A stretch of 64,000 nucleotides of DNA from JANMCE01 sp963791625 (lineage in GTDB: Bacteria > Actinomycetota > Acidimicrobiia > Acidimicrobiales > Ilumatobacteraceae): assembly GCA_963791625.1 (NCBI GenBank), contig CAWBTA010000006.1:1550001-1614000 (forward strand), read 5' to 3'. Of this stretch, positions 26,666 to 34,903 are shown piece by piece. Numbering within the stretch: the first letter of the stretch is position 1; each line of letters starts with the position of its first letter. The translations under genes were made by a program, and so were the position numbers. The notes beneath the pieces are model-generated. The model saw only the letters and a list, made by a program, of their open reading frames with translations, was not told the origin of the DNA and searched no databases.

Positions 26666-28068
26666 CGAAGTGCCTCCAACAGCTCGCGGGCAACGACACG
26701 GTCATCGAACGGCCGCACCTCGGCGCCGATGGTCTGGGTGGCCTCGTGGCCCTTGCCGGCGATCACGACAACATCCCCGGCCCCGGCCATCGAAAACGCC
26801 GCGGCGATTGCTGCTCGACGGTCCAGCTCAACGACATAGTTACCGGTCGAGCCGGTCGGAAATCCACGAACCACGTCAGAGATGATGGCAGCCGGACTCT
26901 CCCCGCGCGGGTTATCCGACGTAAGGATCACAAAATCAGCCCTACTTTTGGCCATTTCACCCATCAAAGGACGCTTTGTCGCGTCTCGGTCACCACCGCA
27001 CCCAAACACGACGAACAAGCGATTCCGTGTCACACCACGCGCCGCGTCGAGCGCGACCCTGAGCCCATCAGGCGTATGGGCATAGTCGACGATCACGCCA
27101 AACGGTTGACCGATATCGATCGGCTCAAAGCGTCCGGGCACCGGCGTGGCCGCGGCAAGACCCTGCGCAATCACCGCGGGCTCGATGCCATACGCGAGCG
27201 CAGCGGTCGCGGCAGCGAGACCGTTGGCGACGCTGAACGCGCCACCGAGGGGCAACCGAATCCGTTGACCGTGCCAGGTGAAGGTTGCACTGCGCGCATC
27301 GAGCACGATGTCGGCTGCGTCGTGCATCGAAAACAGCCGCACCGGAACAGAGACCTGTGCGGCAAGCTGCCGACCTCGAACATCGTCCGCATTGATGACC
27401 GCGACTGCGCAGCGCTCAGGTTCGAACAGACGGGCTTTGGCGGCGAAGTAGTCGTCCTCGGTGCCGTGGAGATCGAGGTGGTCACGCGAGAGGTTGGTGA
27501 ACACACCGACTGCGAACCATGTGGCATCGACGCGGTGCAGTGCGAGTGCGTGCGACGAGACTTCTACGGCAGCGGCTTTCTTTCCGGCGTCACGGAAGGC
27601 CGCGAGCTGGGCCTGGAAGGCCGGAGCCTCTGGTGTGGTGTGGGCCCCTGAGAGCGTGCCGAGCAGACCGCAAGGCAGGCCGGCGTGCTCGAGCACCGAC
27701 TGCAACAGCCATGTTGTGGTGGTCTTACCATTGGTGCCGGTGACGCCGAATACCGCAAGGGATCGGGACGGGTTGTCGTAGATCGCGCTGGCCAGATACG
27801 GCATGGCGGCGCGCACGTCAGGCACCACCAGTTGCGGGACATCGAGATCAAGATGATGGTCGACGAGCAACGCAACCGCACCGGCGCGTACCGCGGCCGC
27901 AGCGAAGGTGTGACCATCGTTGGAAGCACCCGGCACGCAGCAGAACAGCGTGCCCGGACCGACATGGCGGGAGTCGTGGGTGATGCCCGCCGCCACCACA
28001 TCCGGGCCGACCTGGGTCCACCCAATGTGAGGCGGAAGCGATTGGGCGGCCTCGCTCAACGACGCCAC
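26662..28068 (-). CDS. murE: UDP-MurNAc-tripeptide synthetase MurE (meso-DAP type)
   Basis: A 468-residue Mur ligase with FGVTGTNGKTTTTWL (ATP loop), the carbamate-lysine region and a C-terminal SDNPRGE near residue 383. The DNPR motif is known to select meso-diaminopimelate rather than lysine, so the peptidoglycan should be DAP type. I checked whether this could be MurF: DNPR and HTPDGL favour MurE. It begins 3 nt after ftsI. Confidence 0.95.
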   Translation of the reverse strand: MASLSEAAQSLPPHIGWTQVGPDVVAAGITHDSRHVGPGTLFCCVPGASNDGHTFAAAAVRAGAVALLVDHHLDLDVPQLVVPDVRAAMPYLASAIYDNPSRSLAVFGVTGTNGKTTTTWLLQSVLEHAGLPCGLLGTLSGAHTTPEAPAFQAQLAAFRDAGKKAAAVEVSSHALALHRVDATWFAVGVFTNLSRDHLDLHGTEDDYFAAKARLFEPERCAVAVINADDVRGRQLAAQVSVPVRLFSMHDAADIVLDARSATFTWHGQRIRLPLGGAFSVANGLAAATAALAYGIEPAVIAQGLAAATPVPGRFEPIDIGQPFGVIVDYAHTPDGLRVALDAARGVTRNRLFVVFGCGGDRDATKRPLMGEMAKSRADFVILTSDNPRGESPAAIISDVVRGFPTGSTGNYVVELDRRAAIAAAFSMAGAGDVVVIAGKGHEATQTIGAEVRPFDDRVVARELLEALR

Positions 28069-28071
28069 GGC

Positions 28072-29907
28072 CTACTTCTTCGACGATGGCGGGCAGAGCG
28101 CCTCGGGTGGGCTCGGCGGCACCTTGAGGGCGCGCAGCGCTTCGGCGCCTACCTGGGCAAACAGGGGTGCGGCGCCTGATCGGCCGTAGCGAAACTCGCC
28201 CGTGGGTTCGTCGAGCGAAACCAGAATGGTGACCCGCGGATTCTCCGCCGGAGCAAAACCGGCGAACGACGACACGAAGTGATATTGGCCAAGCTTGTCC
28301 TTGTAGCCGTCGGCCTGACCCTTCACGTTCTGGGCCTTGAACGCGGTACCCGTCTTTCCGGCTACTGCGTAACCGTTGATGTCCGCGGCATGCTTCTCGG
28401 AGGCAGTACCGAAGCACACGACGCCCTGCAGCACTTTGTTCATCTGCGCAGCGGTTGTCGGCTTGACAACCTGGCGGGTTTCCGAAGGCGGCGACAGATG
28501 TTCCACGCCTGCGAGGTCCATGGTGGACCTCACCAGGCGAGGCGCAACGTAGGTGCCGTTGTTCGCAATAATGTTCATTGCGCCGACCAACTGAATGCCG
28601 GTCACACCGATGCCCTGGCCGAACGTCATCGTGGCTCGTCGGGACTTGCTGATGTTCTCGAACTTGGGAAACAGGCCGGGCGTCTCGTTCGGGAACCCGA
28701 GGCCGCTCAGCGAACCGAACCCGAACTTATGGAAGTAGTCGTTGATCTTGGCGGCGCCGACCGCCTGGGCCAGCTTGACGGTGCCGATGTTGGACGAGTG
28801 AGCGATGATGTCCGGCAGGCTCATCGACCTCGCTTCGTGGTTCTCGGCGTCAGTGATGATGCGGTCATCCACCTTGAATCCGGTGGACGGAGCACCCTCA
28901 ACCTGCGAGACGACCGAGCGAGGGATGTCCCAGGTCTGCTCAAGGTCGCTCGCACCCTCTTCAAGCGCAGCGACAGCGGTGACGATCTTGGCCACCGAGC
29001 CCGGCTCGAAGGTGCTGACGAGTGAACTATTCGCCGTCGACACAACCGCTTGTTTGGTGGTCGGATCGGCCCCAACGTTCGACATGACCAGCACGTCGCC
29101 GGTCTGGGAATCGAGGGCAACGACTTGGCCGCCCTTCGCTCCCGTCTCCATCACCCGGGCTTCGAGCAGGCGGTCCGTGGCGTACTGCAGACGACTGTCC
29201 AACGTAAGGAAGATGTCATTGCCCGGCAGCGGCGGCGTGGTGAAATCCTTCCCGTTCGGAATTGAATGACCCTTCAAGTCGAACTCGCGCTCGATGGAAC
29301 CCGCAGTGCCGGTCAACGTGTCGTCGTATTGGGCCTCAAGCCCACTGGTTCCCTTGCCATCGATATCGGTGGAGCCGAGCACACTCACGGCCAAGTCACC
29401 GGCGGGGGTGTACCGACGCGACTCAGCCACGAAATTCACGCCGGGAAGGTCGAGCTGTCGCACCTGTTCGGCAAGACCGTCATCCACCTGACGACGCACG
29501 TACACGAAACCTTCGCTGTTCGAGTTGAGTTTGGTGGCCAACTGCTGCGCTTCCTTGGCGTCCATCCCGAGAACTTGCACCAGCTGGGCCAGCACCGTTT
29601 CCTTCGCGTCTCCTTTGATCAAGCGCGGGTCAGCCCAGATGGTGGTGGCCGGCACGGTCATGGCCATCTCAACGCCGTTGCGGTCAAAGATGGTGCCACG
29701 TCCGGCTGGCAACTTGGTGGTGTGCAATCGCTTACTCTCGCCATCGTTCACGAACGCGGCCGCTTGCGTGGTTTGCACCAACCCGACGCGCACCACGATG
29801 GATAGAAACATCAGCGCAAACACCACGTAGACGCTCACGAGGCGACGCCGGGTTCGAGCCGGTCGTGATGCTCGTGCGAGTCTCACTGCCGCCGCAGTCG
29901 TGATCAT
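28072..29907 (-). CDS. ftsI: septal class B penicillin-binding protein
   Basis: The 611-residue protein has one N-terminal membrane helix (VVFALMFLSIVVRVGLV), a dimerisation domain and a transpeptidase domain. The catalytic STFEPGSVAK (SxxK, about residues 296-305), HSSNIG (SxN, about 369) and AGKTGTAF (KTG, about 514) are all present. No PASTA domains follow, unlike some actinobacterial homologues. It crosslinks septal peptidoglycan with FtsW. The ATG overlaps the ftsL stop in TAATG. Confidence 0.95.
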   Translation of the reverse strand: MITTAAAVRLARASRPARTRRRLVSVYVVFALMFLSIVVRVGLVQTTQAAAFVNDGESKRLHTTKLPAGRGTIFDRNGVEMAMTVPATTIWADPRLIKGDAKETVLAQLVQVLGMDAKEAQQLATKLNSNSEGFVYVRRQVDDGLAEQVRQLDLPGVNFVAESRRYTPAGDLAVSVLGSTDIDGKGTSGLEAQYDDTLTGTAGSIEREFDLKGHSIPNGKDFTTPPLPGNDIFLTLDSRLQYATDRLLEARVMETGAKGGQVVALDSQTGDVLVMSNVGADPTTKQAVVSTANSSLVSTFEPGSVAKIVTAVAALEEGASDLEQTWDIPRSVVSQVEGAPSTGFKVDDRIITDAENHEARSMSLPDIIAHSSNIGTVKLAQAVGAAKINDYFHKFGFGSLSGLGFPNETPGLFPKFENISKSRRATMTFGQGIGVTGIQLVGAMNIIANNGTYVAPRLVRSTMDLAGVEHLSPPSETRQVVKPTTAAQMNKVLQGVVCFGTASEKHAADINGYAVAGKTGTAFKAQNVKGQADGYKDKLGQYHFVSSFAGFAPAENPRVTILVSLDEPTGEFRYGRSGAAPLFAQVGAEALRALKVPPSPPEALCPPSSKK

Positions 29908-30416
29908 TACTTTTCTCCGATGATCTTCTTGTACGCGGCCCAGTCGGGGCGGGTGGAGGACGCCGATGGCACTTGCACCTCTGGCCCGCCAGAGGCCGCA
30001 ATCAGTACCTCGGTCACGATGTCGGGGGACGACGGGATGTACGAGAGCGGGTTGATGGCGGCGGCCGGGTGCATCCCCAGCTTCCGGGCCTTCGCCAAGA
30101 TGACATCAGGGGCTTGCAGCTGAGCAACCTGAAGGCGCGAGTGATCGAATTTCAGCTGCTCAGCACGCAAATCGCGAGCGACCTGATCAACCATGATCTG
30201 GTTCTGGGCCACCTGTGCCTGGAAGGCCGTGAGTCCTATCAGGAACCCGAATGCGAGCGTGCAGCCGACGAGGCCAAGCACGCTGGCGCGACGACGCCTC
30301 GTGCGAAGTGTCGGGACGACGCGCAGCTTCGGCTTCGGCGGTTCGACGGGGCGCGATGGGGCCTGCGAGCGCCTGGGCGCACCGGCCGCAGCCATCTCCT
30401 GGCGGCGGATGTTCAT
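29907..30416 (-). CDS. ftsL: FtsL-like septum protein
   Basis: A 169-residue bitopic protein with a basic Pro-rich cytoplasmic N-terminus, one membrane helix (ASVLGLVGCTLAFGFLIGL) and an extracytoplasmic heptad region (FQAQVAQNQIMVDQVARDLRAE). This is the FtsL layout, and the position between rsmH and ftsI is the usual one. FtsL activates FtsWI together with FtsB and FtsQ. Sequence conservation in this family is low, so the name rests on topology and context. Confidence 0.8.
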   Translation of the reverse strand: MNIRRQEMAAAGAPRRSQAPSRPVEPPKPKLRVVPTLRTRRRRASVLGLVGCTLAFGFLIGLTAFQAQVAQNQIMVDQVARDLRAEQLKFDHSRLQVAQLQAPDVILAKARKLGMHPAAAINPLSYIPSSPDIVTEVLIAASGGPEVQVPSASSTRPDWAAYKKIIGEK

Positions 30417-30419
30417 CGG

Positions 30420-31379
30420 CTACTCCCCGACAGTGATCGGGTACGGGAGCCGCTCGACCATGCGAAGAATGGCCGACTCACTACGAGGATTACGTTCGAT
30501 TTCAGCTGCCGATGGCTTGCGCTTTTCGGGTCTCACGAGGCGAACTGTTTGCACGGCGTCGCAGACGCAGGGCAGATCGGCGGGGCACGTACAACCGCCC
30601 GTTGCGGCGTAGCGGAAGCGGTCCTTCACAATGCGGTCTTCACCAGAGTGATACGACAGCACAGCAACACGACCCGCCGGGCGAGTGACTTCAATTGCTG
30701 CATCGATAGCGGTCGGCAAGATGGCCAGCTCGTCGTTGACCTCGATGCGAATGGCTTGGAATGTGCGCTTGGCCGGGTGGCCGCCACGGCGTCGAGCGGC
30801 GGCCGGAATCGCGTCACGTACAACGGAGGCCAGCTGCACGGTTGATTCGATGGGCCGGTTGGCCACGATGGCGCGGGCGATACGGCCGGCGAAACGCTCG
30901 TCACCGTTCACCCGCAGGACTTCGGCCAGCTCGTCTTCGCTGTAGCCGTTGACAACGTCGGTGGCACTCCACGAACGCGTGGGGTCCATCCGCATGTCGA
31001 CCGGACCGTCGTTGCGATACGAGAAACCTCGTTCCGCCAGGTCCAGTTGAGGAGAAGAAACGCCCAGATCAAAGAAGACGGCGGAGACATCCGAGATTTG
31101 GAGATCAGTCATGATGGATGCGAGGGAATCGAACCGGCCGTGCACTCCCTGGAACCGATCGCCGAAGCGAGCCAGTCGAGCCGATGCCACCGATAGCGCC
31201 ATGGGGTCCTGATCGATGCCGACGTAGCGGCAATCAGGCCGGGCCTCCAAGAGTCGGGCAGCGTGCCCGGCTCCTCCGAGGGTGCAATCAACGATCGTTC
31301 CCGCCGGAACCGATGACAGACCTTCGATGATCTCGTCGATCATCACCGGGTCATGCCGGAACATCTCATCGTTGCTCAT
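30420..31379 (-). CDS. rsmH: 16S rRNA (cytosine1402-N4)-methyltransferase
   Basis: About 319 residues from ATG 31379. It has the SAM site GTIVDCTLGGAGHAARLL, the family motif FFDLGVSSPQLD and the C-terminal LSYHSGEDRIVK. It methylates N4 of C1402 in 16S rRNA. The frame is open far upstream. ATG 31379 (HDPVMIDEIIEG follows) fits the usual family start. An alternative ATG at 31544, with AGGT about 11 nt upstream, would add 55 residues translated from the inverted-repeat region; mycobacterial homologues also carry N-terminal extensions, so this remains open. Confidence 0.92.
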   Translation of the reverse strand: MSNDEMFRHDPVMIDEIIEGLSSVPAGTIVDCTLGGAGHAARLLEARPDCRYVGIDQDPMALSVASARLARFGDRFQGVHGRFDSLASIMTDLQISDVSAVFFDLGVSSPQLDLAERGFSYRNDGPVDMRMDPTRSWSATDVVNGYSEDELAEVLRVNGDERFAGRIARAIVANRPIESTVQLASVVRDAIPAAARRRGGHPAKRTFQAIRIEVNDELAILPTAIDAAIEVTRPAGRVAVLSYHSGEDRIVKDRFRYAATGGCTCPADLPCVCDAVQTVRLVRPEKRKPSAAEIERNPRSESAILRMVERLPYPITVGE

Positions 31380-31403
31380 GGTGTTGTCGTCCATCACTCG
31401 ATT

Positions 31404-31531
31404 TGATGCGCTTACCTGCAGTCCCCCGGGCAGCGGTTGCTGCCGGGATTTCTCCCCGACTAGCGAGACGGGAGCGGGCGGAGTTTGGGCTGTCCATCTT
31501 GCCGACCGGGAGACTGCAGGTGAGCGCATCA
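31404..31531 (-). ncRNA. candidate structured RNA in the rsmH leader (mraW-motif position)
   Basis: Two 26-nt arms (31404-31429 and 31506-31531) are inverted repeats with 24 matching positions, separated by 76 nt. The loop holds a second hairpin (stem around CGGGCAGC/GCTGCCGG at about 31427-31445). The element lies between mraZ and rsmH. A conserved RNA called the mraW motif is known upstream of mraW (rsmH) in actinobacteria. I cannot test whether this matches its consensus. It could control rsmH translation or act as an attenuator. An in-frame rsmH extension also reads through it. Confidence 0.55.
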
Positions 31532-31588
31532 CCAGGAAATTCATTGCTGTTGTTACCTCGGCGCTCCTTTCGAGTGGGTTGCGTGGCG

Positions 31589-32014
31589 CTAGGCGCCCTT
31601 GAGTTCTGCGGCACCGCGGGCTCGCACCCGCGAATAGTCCTCGGTGTTCCAAATCTCGACACGGTCGTACGAACCGGCCACAACGACCTTGGCTCCAGGA
31701 GCCAAGTTGGCGAAGTCTCGGAGTGACGGATCGACGTTGATCCGACCTTGGGCATCGACCGGCACCTCGAAGGTGTTGTGGGCCAGGGTTCGCCATGCAT
31801 CTCGGCTGATCTCTCCACGCTTCATCTTCTCGGTCGCCTCCTTTGCGGTCTCTTCGAATTCGTCTCGGGTGAACACGTCAATGCACCCGTCGTTGCCAAA
31901 CGCCAGAAAGCAACTCGGTTCGAACTTCGGGCGATACGTGGACGGCAAGGCAACGCGACCTTTTGGGTCGAGCTGACGCTCGTGCCGACCGGTAAACACC
32001 GTGGTTCTCTCCAT
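31589..32014 (-). CDS. mraZ: MraZ transcriptional regulator of the division cluster
   Basis: A 141-residue protein with two AbrB/SpoVT-type halves: GRHERQLDPKGRVALPSTYR and the second copy EVPVDAQGRINVDPSLRDFA. MraZ forms rings and represses its own operon by binding TGGGN repeats. ATG 32014 is chosen because the -35 and -10 elements lie at 32067-32095, which excludes the longer frame to 32110, and because the length then equals that of the family. The ribosome site is weak. Confidence 0.93.
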   Translation of the reverse strand: MERTTVFTGRHERQLDPKGRVALPSTYRPKFEPSCFLAFGNDGCIDVFTRDEFEETAKEATEKMKRGEISRDAWRTLAHNTFEVPVDAQGRINVDPSLRDFANLAPGAKVVVAGSYDRVEIWNTEDYSRVRARGAAELKGA

Positions 32015-32053
32015 TCCGCTGTCTGGGTGCTGCTGCTGGGAACGTCGCTGTTC

Positions 32054-32099
32054 CCCACTGCTCCCCACTATGCACCCCAAATCTCCCCAAGTCAACCCA
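32054..32099 (-). promoter_or_regulatory. MraZ operator: five TGGG boxes
   Basis: On the minus strand TGGG occurs five times with starts spaced 10, 10, 12 and 10 nt apart (plus-strand CCCA at 32054, 32064, 32076, 32086 and 32096). MraZ is known from E. coli to bind TGGGN direct repeats with 5-nt spacers, that is a 10-bp period. The boxes overlap the promoter, so MraZ binding should block RNA polymerase. Confidence 0.8.
32067..32095 (-). promoter_or_regulatory. sigma-70 type promoter of the mraZ/dcw operon
   Basis: TTGACT (32095-32090) and CATAGT (32072-32067) are 17 nt apart on the minus strand. Transcription would start near 32060, giving a 5' leader of about 46 nt. Both elements are interleaved with the MraZ boxes. 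Confidence 0.7.
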
Positions 32100-32137
32100 C
32101 TTCGCGCCACATCGCGCCCTTTGAATACCTCGCTGGG

Positions 32138-32189
32138 TCGCTACCGCTCCCTGGCGCTCGGGCTCGCTTCGCTCGGACAATGCCGCCAG
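32138..32189 (-). repeat. REP-like intergenic repeat, copy 2
   Basis: Read on the minus strand this matches copy 1 at 10831-10884: both share ATTGTYYGAGCGAAGCGAG and GAGCGGTAGCGA at the same spacing within one base. It lies about 40 bp upstream of the mraZ operator. Confidence 0.6.
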
Positions 32190-32403
32190 CGCGCGGAAAT
32201 GCGGCGCCTTCTGCGCTTTCTCCGCGTACTTGATCCTGTTCGACCACTTTGAGCGCTCTCGTGGAAACTTTTCTCAAGAAATCTTCTGCATCCCGCACCT
32301 CGCCCGCCGGTGGGGTGTTGTGGGGCCCCTGCGGTTCTGGCAGTACCCGATGTCGTCTCTCAACATCGCCTACTGCAGGAAACGTGGGGGCTACCGGAGC
32401 GCG

Positions 32404-32409
32404 TAGCCT
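32404..32409 (+). promoter_or_regulatory. -10 element of a leaderless promoter for the lipoprotein
   Basis: TAGCCT is 6 nt before ATG 32416; there is no ribosome site. Confidence 0.5.
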
Positions 32410-32415
32410 CGGGCC

Positions 32416-33585
32416 ATGCGACGGGTGCTGTGGGCGATGGTGCTTGTGGTGGGATGTACGGGCTCATCGAAGGCGGTTTCGCCTGCTCCCGGCACCTCGG
32501 TGGCGCCGGCGACCGCGGCGGGTGCGTCGCCCACGACGAGTGGGTCGCCATCGACCCCACCGCCGGCAATAGTCACCACCACCACCACCGCCGCAGCCTC
32601 GGTGAAGCGAGATCCGGGGCCGTGCGCGCTGGGCACGCCGTCGGCCGGAACCGAAGTGACGTTTTTACGGGCGGGCGAGCTGGTGGGAATCAGCGAGATC
32701 GGCGGCCAGTTGATGGAACGATGCCTGGTGAAACTCGAGGCGGGCGATACCGGACCGGTGCGCTGGGGGCCGCAGGGAGATCGGGTTCTGTTCGGCAACC
32801 GGACGTTCATCCTGAACGACACCCGAAACGAAACCGGCTTCTCCGGAACAGACGTTGTCACGTGGTCGGCCCCGAAAGGCACAGCCCTCCTGCGACTCGA
32901 CCCTACGACCAAGAAGGTGTCGAAGCGTAACAACCTCGATAACGCAGCGATCACGTCTTTCGATGTCGCCGAGGCGAACGATGCGCTCTACCACCCAGCC
33001 GGCAAAGCCGTGGTGTTCGTTGGTCGGTTGACCAGAGAGTCGCCGTACGGTATCTGGTTGATGTCGAACGAAGGCGAGCGGCCACAGATCATCACGGTCG
33101 GCGAAGACGCCAAACGGATTCGGCTGCTCGGTTGGTCCGCAGGTGGATCGCTCCTGGACTTCTGGGCCGAGCACTTCGACGGCACTACCCACGTCCATCA
33201 CCTCCGGCTGCCCGGTCTCGTCATTGAAGACTACGGAGATGGCACATCGACCAACCTTGCCGATGTGCAACGGAACCATTCGAGAGCACTCGTCACTGGC
33301 ACCTGCGAGGATCGTTCGCTCTCGGTACGGCTGAACGGCTTATTCGGCCGGGATGCGTGGCCGCTCAAGCAGCGTGACGTTCGAGTCCTCAGTGTTGACG
33401 ATGATCATCAGATCGTCACGATGGCCACCCGAGACACAACGTGTGCCGGACCCGAAGACATCTGGCGCTGGGATCCGGTCTCACCCACGCTTGTGGCTCG
33501 TGGAGTGACGGGCGTGTCGGTCAGGGAGATTGCGCCGCCGCCAAACGAGCTTCCCGACGACATCACCGGCAGGGCGCCTGGTTGA
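32416..33585 (+). CDS. secreted lipoprotein with probable beta-propeller domain
   Basis: The 389-residue protein has a short signal peptide ending in a lipobox (LVVGC, Cys at residue 14) and a Ser/Thr/Pro-rich linker of about 45 residues. A domain with repeated strand patterns (VRWGPQGDRVLFGN, ALYHPAGKAVVFVG, LLGWSAGGSLLDFW) then resembles TolB/WD40-like propeller blades. There is no enzymatic motif. It is probably anchored to the outer face of the membrane and acts in binding. It has its own leaderless promoter and faces away from mraZ. Confidence 0.65.
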   Translation: MRRVLWAMVLVVGCTGSSKAVSPAPGTSVAPATAAGASPTTSGSPSTPPPAIVTTTTTAAASVKRDPGPCALGTPSAGTEVTFLRAGELVGISEIGGQLMERCLVKLEAGDTGPVRWGPQGDRVLFGNRTFILNDTRNETGFSGTDVVTWSAPKGTALLRLDPTTKKVSKRNNLDNAAITSFDVAEANDALYHPAGKAVVFVGRLTRESPYGIWLMSNEGERPQIITVGEDAKRIRLLGWSAGGSLLDFWAEHFDGTTHVHHLRLPGLVIEDYGDGTSTNLADVQRNHSRALVTGTCEDRSLSVRLNGLFGRDAWPLKQRDVRVLSVDDDHQIVTMATRDTTCAGPEDIWRWDPVSPTLVARGVTGVSVREIAPPPNELPDDITGRAPG

Positions 33586-33722
33586 TGACGTTTTCGCGTC
33601 GGCGGTCGCCGACATGTCGCCGTTCTGACCGTTCCCGGTGTCCGATAATGACGTCGTGCACTGCAGAACTCGCTGAGCGCGCGGCTGGTACGGTCCGGAC
33701 CGGGTTGCAAAGGAGGATTCTC

Positions 33723-34622
33723 ATGGAGATCGCGCGCACGCCAGATGAACGATTCGCAGGCTTGCCGGCCTTCGGCTTTGGGCCCCGCTACGCCCAGGTA
33801 AGGCACGATGACGTGGCGCTCCGCATGGCATACCTCGACGAAGGCAGCGGCCCGGCGGTGCTGCTGCTGCACGGCGAGCCGTCGTGGTCGTTTCTCTATC
33901 GCACCATGATCCCGCCACTCGTTGCCGCCGGCTTTCGGGTTGTCGTTCCGGATCTCATAGGGTTCGGACGATCCGACAAACCCGTGGATGATGACGACTA
34001 CACCTATGCCCGTCATGTGGGATGGCTGCGGAGTCTGTTGTTCGAAACACTCGACCTGCGGGACATCACGCTGTTCTGTCAGGATTGGGGCGGCCTCATC
34101 GGACTACGACTTGTCGGCGAACACCCCGAGCGCTTCTCTCGCGTCTGTGCAGCCAACACCGGGCTCCCCGACGGCACCCGCAAGATGGGCGAAGCCTGGT
34201 GGAAATTCCATGACTTCGTGAAGGCCACCCCTGATCTTCCCATCGGCACGCTGATGTCGTTCGCCGTCACCCATCCCATGACGCCCGAAGTGATTGCGGC
34301 CTACGACTCACCGTTTCCTGATGTCACGTTCAAGGCCGGTGCTCGCACGCTGCCGATGCTCATACCGCAGTCACTCGATGACCCGGCCACGCCCGCCAAC
34401 CAAGCCGCATGGAAGGTCTTGGAAAAGTGGACGAAACCATTCCTCTGCCTCTTCAGTGACAACGACCCGATTACTGCAGGCGGTGATCAAGCGCTTCTGG
34501 CTCGCATCCCCGGAACTGCCGACCAGCCCCACGCCACCGTCCCCGGCGGCCACTTCCTCCAAGAAGACTCCGGCCCCGAACTCGCCGCCCGCCTCATCAC
34601 CTGGATGGCCGACGGCGAGTAG
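33723..34622 (+). CDS. dhmA: haloalkane dehalogenase (DhmA-like)
   Basis: A 299-residue alpha/beta-hydrolase. It matches the pattern of subfamily I haloalkane dehalogenases such as mycobacterial DhmA: oxyanion region LLHGEPSWSFLYR, nucleophile Asp with neighbouring halide-binding Trp in FCQDWGGLIGLR (about residue 121), acid Asp in FSDNDPIT (about 246) and base His in GGHFLQEDSG (about 276). Such enzymes hydrolyse C-halogen bonds to alcohol and halide. ATG 33723 follows an AAAGGAGG site. The physiological substrate is unknown. Confidence 0.88.
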   Translation: MEIARTPDERFAGLPAFGFGPRYAQVRHDDVALRMAYLDEGSGPAVLLLHGEPSWSFLYRTMIPPLVAAGFRVVVPDLIGFGRSDKPVDDDDYTYARHVGWLRSLLFETLDLRDITLFCQDWGGLIGLRLVGEHPERFSRVCAANTGLPDGTRKMGEAWWKFHDFVKATPDLPIGTLMSFAVTHPMTPEVIAAYDSPFPDVTFKAGARTLPMLIPQSLDDPATPANQAAWKVLEKWTKPFLCLFSDNDPITAGGDQALLARIPGTADQPHATVPGGHFLQEDSGPELAARLITWMADGE

Positions 34623-34698
34623 ACCGAACGACGCGGCTGCCTGGATTCGACGCGGCCTGTGCAGACGGGTGAACGGCGGAAATGGCAGACTTCGTACA

Positions 34699-34887
34699 AT
34701 GGCCAAAGCACGATCATTTCTCGCCACCGTCGTCGGCTATGTGTTGGCCGCAGTACTGGCCTATCTGGCCTTTCGAATGTTGGTTGGCACGGTGTACTGG
34801 CTTATCCGTACCGCGGTCATCATCGTTGCCCTTGGCGGACTGGCTGCGCTGTATCTGAAGCTCAAGGCGCCATCGGGCAAACCGTGA
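34699..34887 (+). CDS. small membrane protein
   Basis: The 62-residue protein has two hydrophobic segments (TVVGYVLAAVLAYLAFRML and LIRTAVIIVALGGLAALYL) and Lys-rich ends. Function is unknown. It is placed 76 nt after the dehalogenase and 16 nt before the peptidase gene. The start is uncertain: the frame is open upstream through the dehalogenase gene, and no clear ribosome site precedes ATG 34699. Confidence 0.5.
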   Translation: MAKARSFLATVVGYVLAAVLAYLAFRMLVGTVYWLIRTAVIIVALGGLAALYLKLKAPSGKP

Positions 34888-34891
34888 CCGG

Positions 34892-34897
34892 TAGCGT
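34892..34897 (+). promoter_or_regulatory. -10 element of a leaderless promoter for the M20 peptidase gene
   Basis: TAGCGT is 6 nt before ATG 34904. The same TAGCGTTCG context appears before the acyl-CoA dehydrogenase start. Confidence 0.45.
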
Positions 34898-34903
34898 TCG
34901 GCG

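Larger units (their letters stand above)
32100..32415. other. intergenic region between divergent mraZ and lipoprotein genes
   Basis: This stretch holds a REP-like repeat copy (32138-32189) and the leaderless -10 box of the lipoprotein gene (32404-32409). A 68-codon minus-strand frame (32092-32298) crosses the repeat and the mraZ -35 element and has no support. Otherwise I see nothing coding. Confidence 0.5.

Noticed and set aside
31110..31150. tRNA-like GGTTCGATTCC on the minus strand
   Set aside because: It lies inside rsmH coding sequence and no cloverleaf can be formed around it.
32015..32110. Longer MraZ starting at 32110
   Set aside because: The start lies upstream of the promoter, and the extra residues are translated MraZ boxes.
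32092..32298. 68-codon minus-strand frame upstream of mraZ
   Set aside because: It runs through the REP-like repeat and into the mraZ -35 element, and shows no family similarity.
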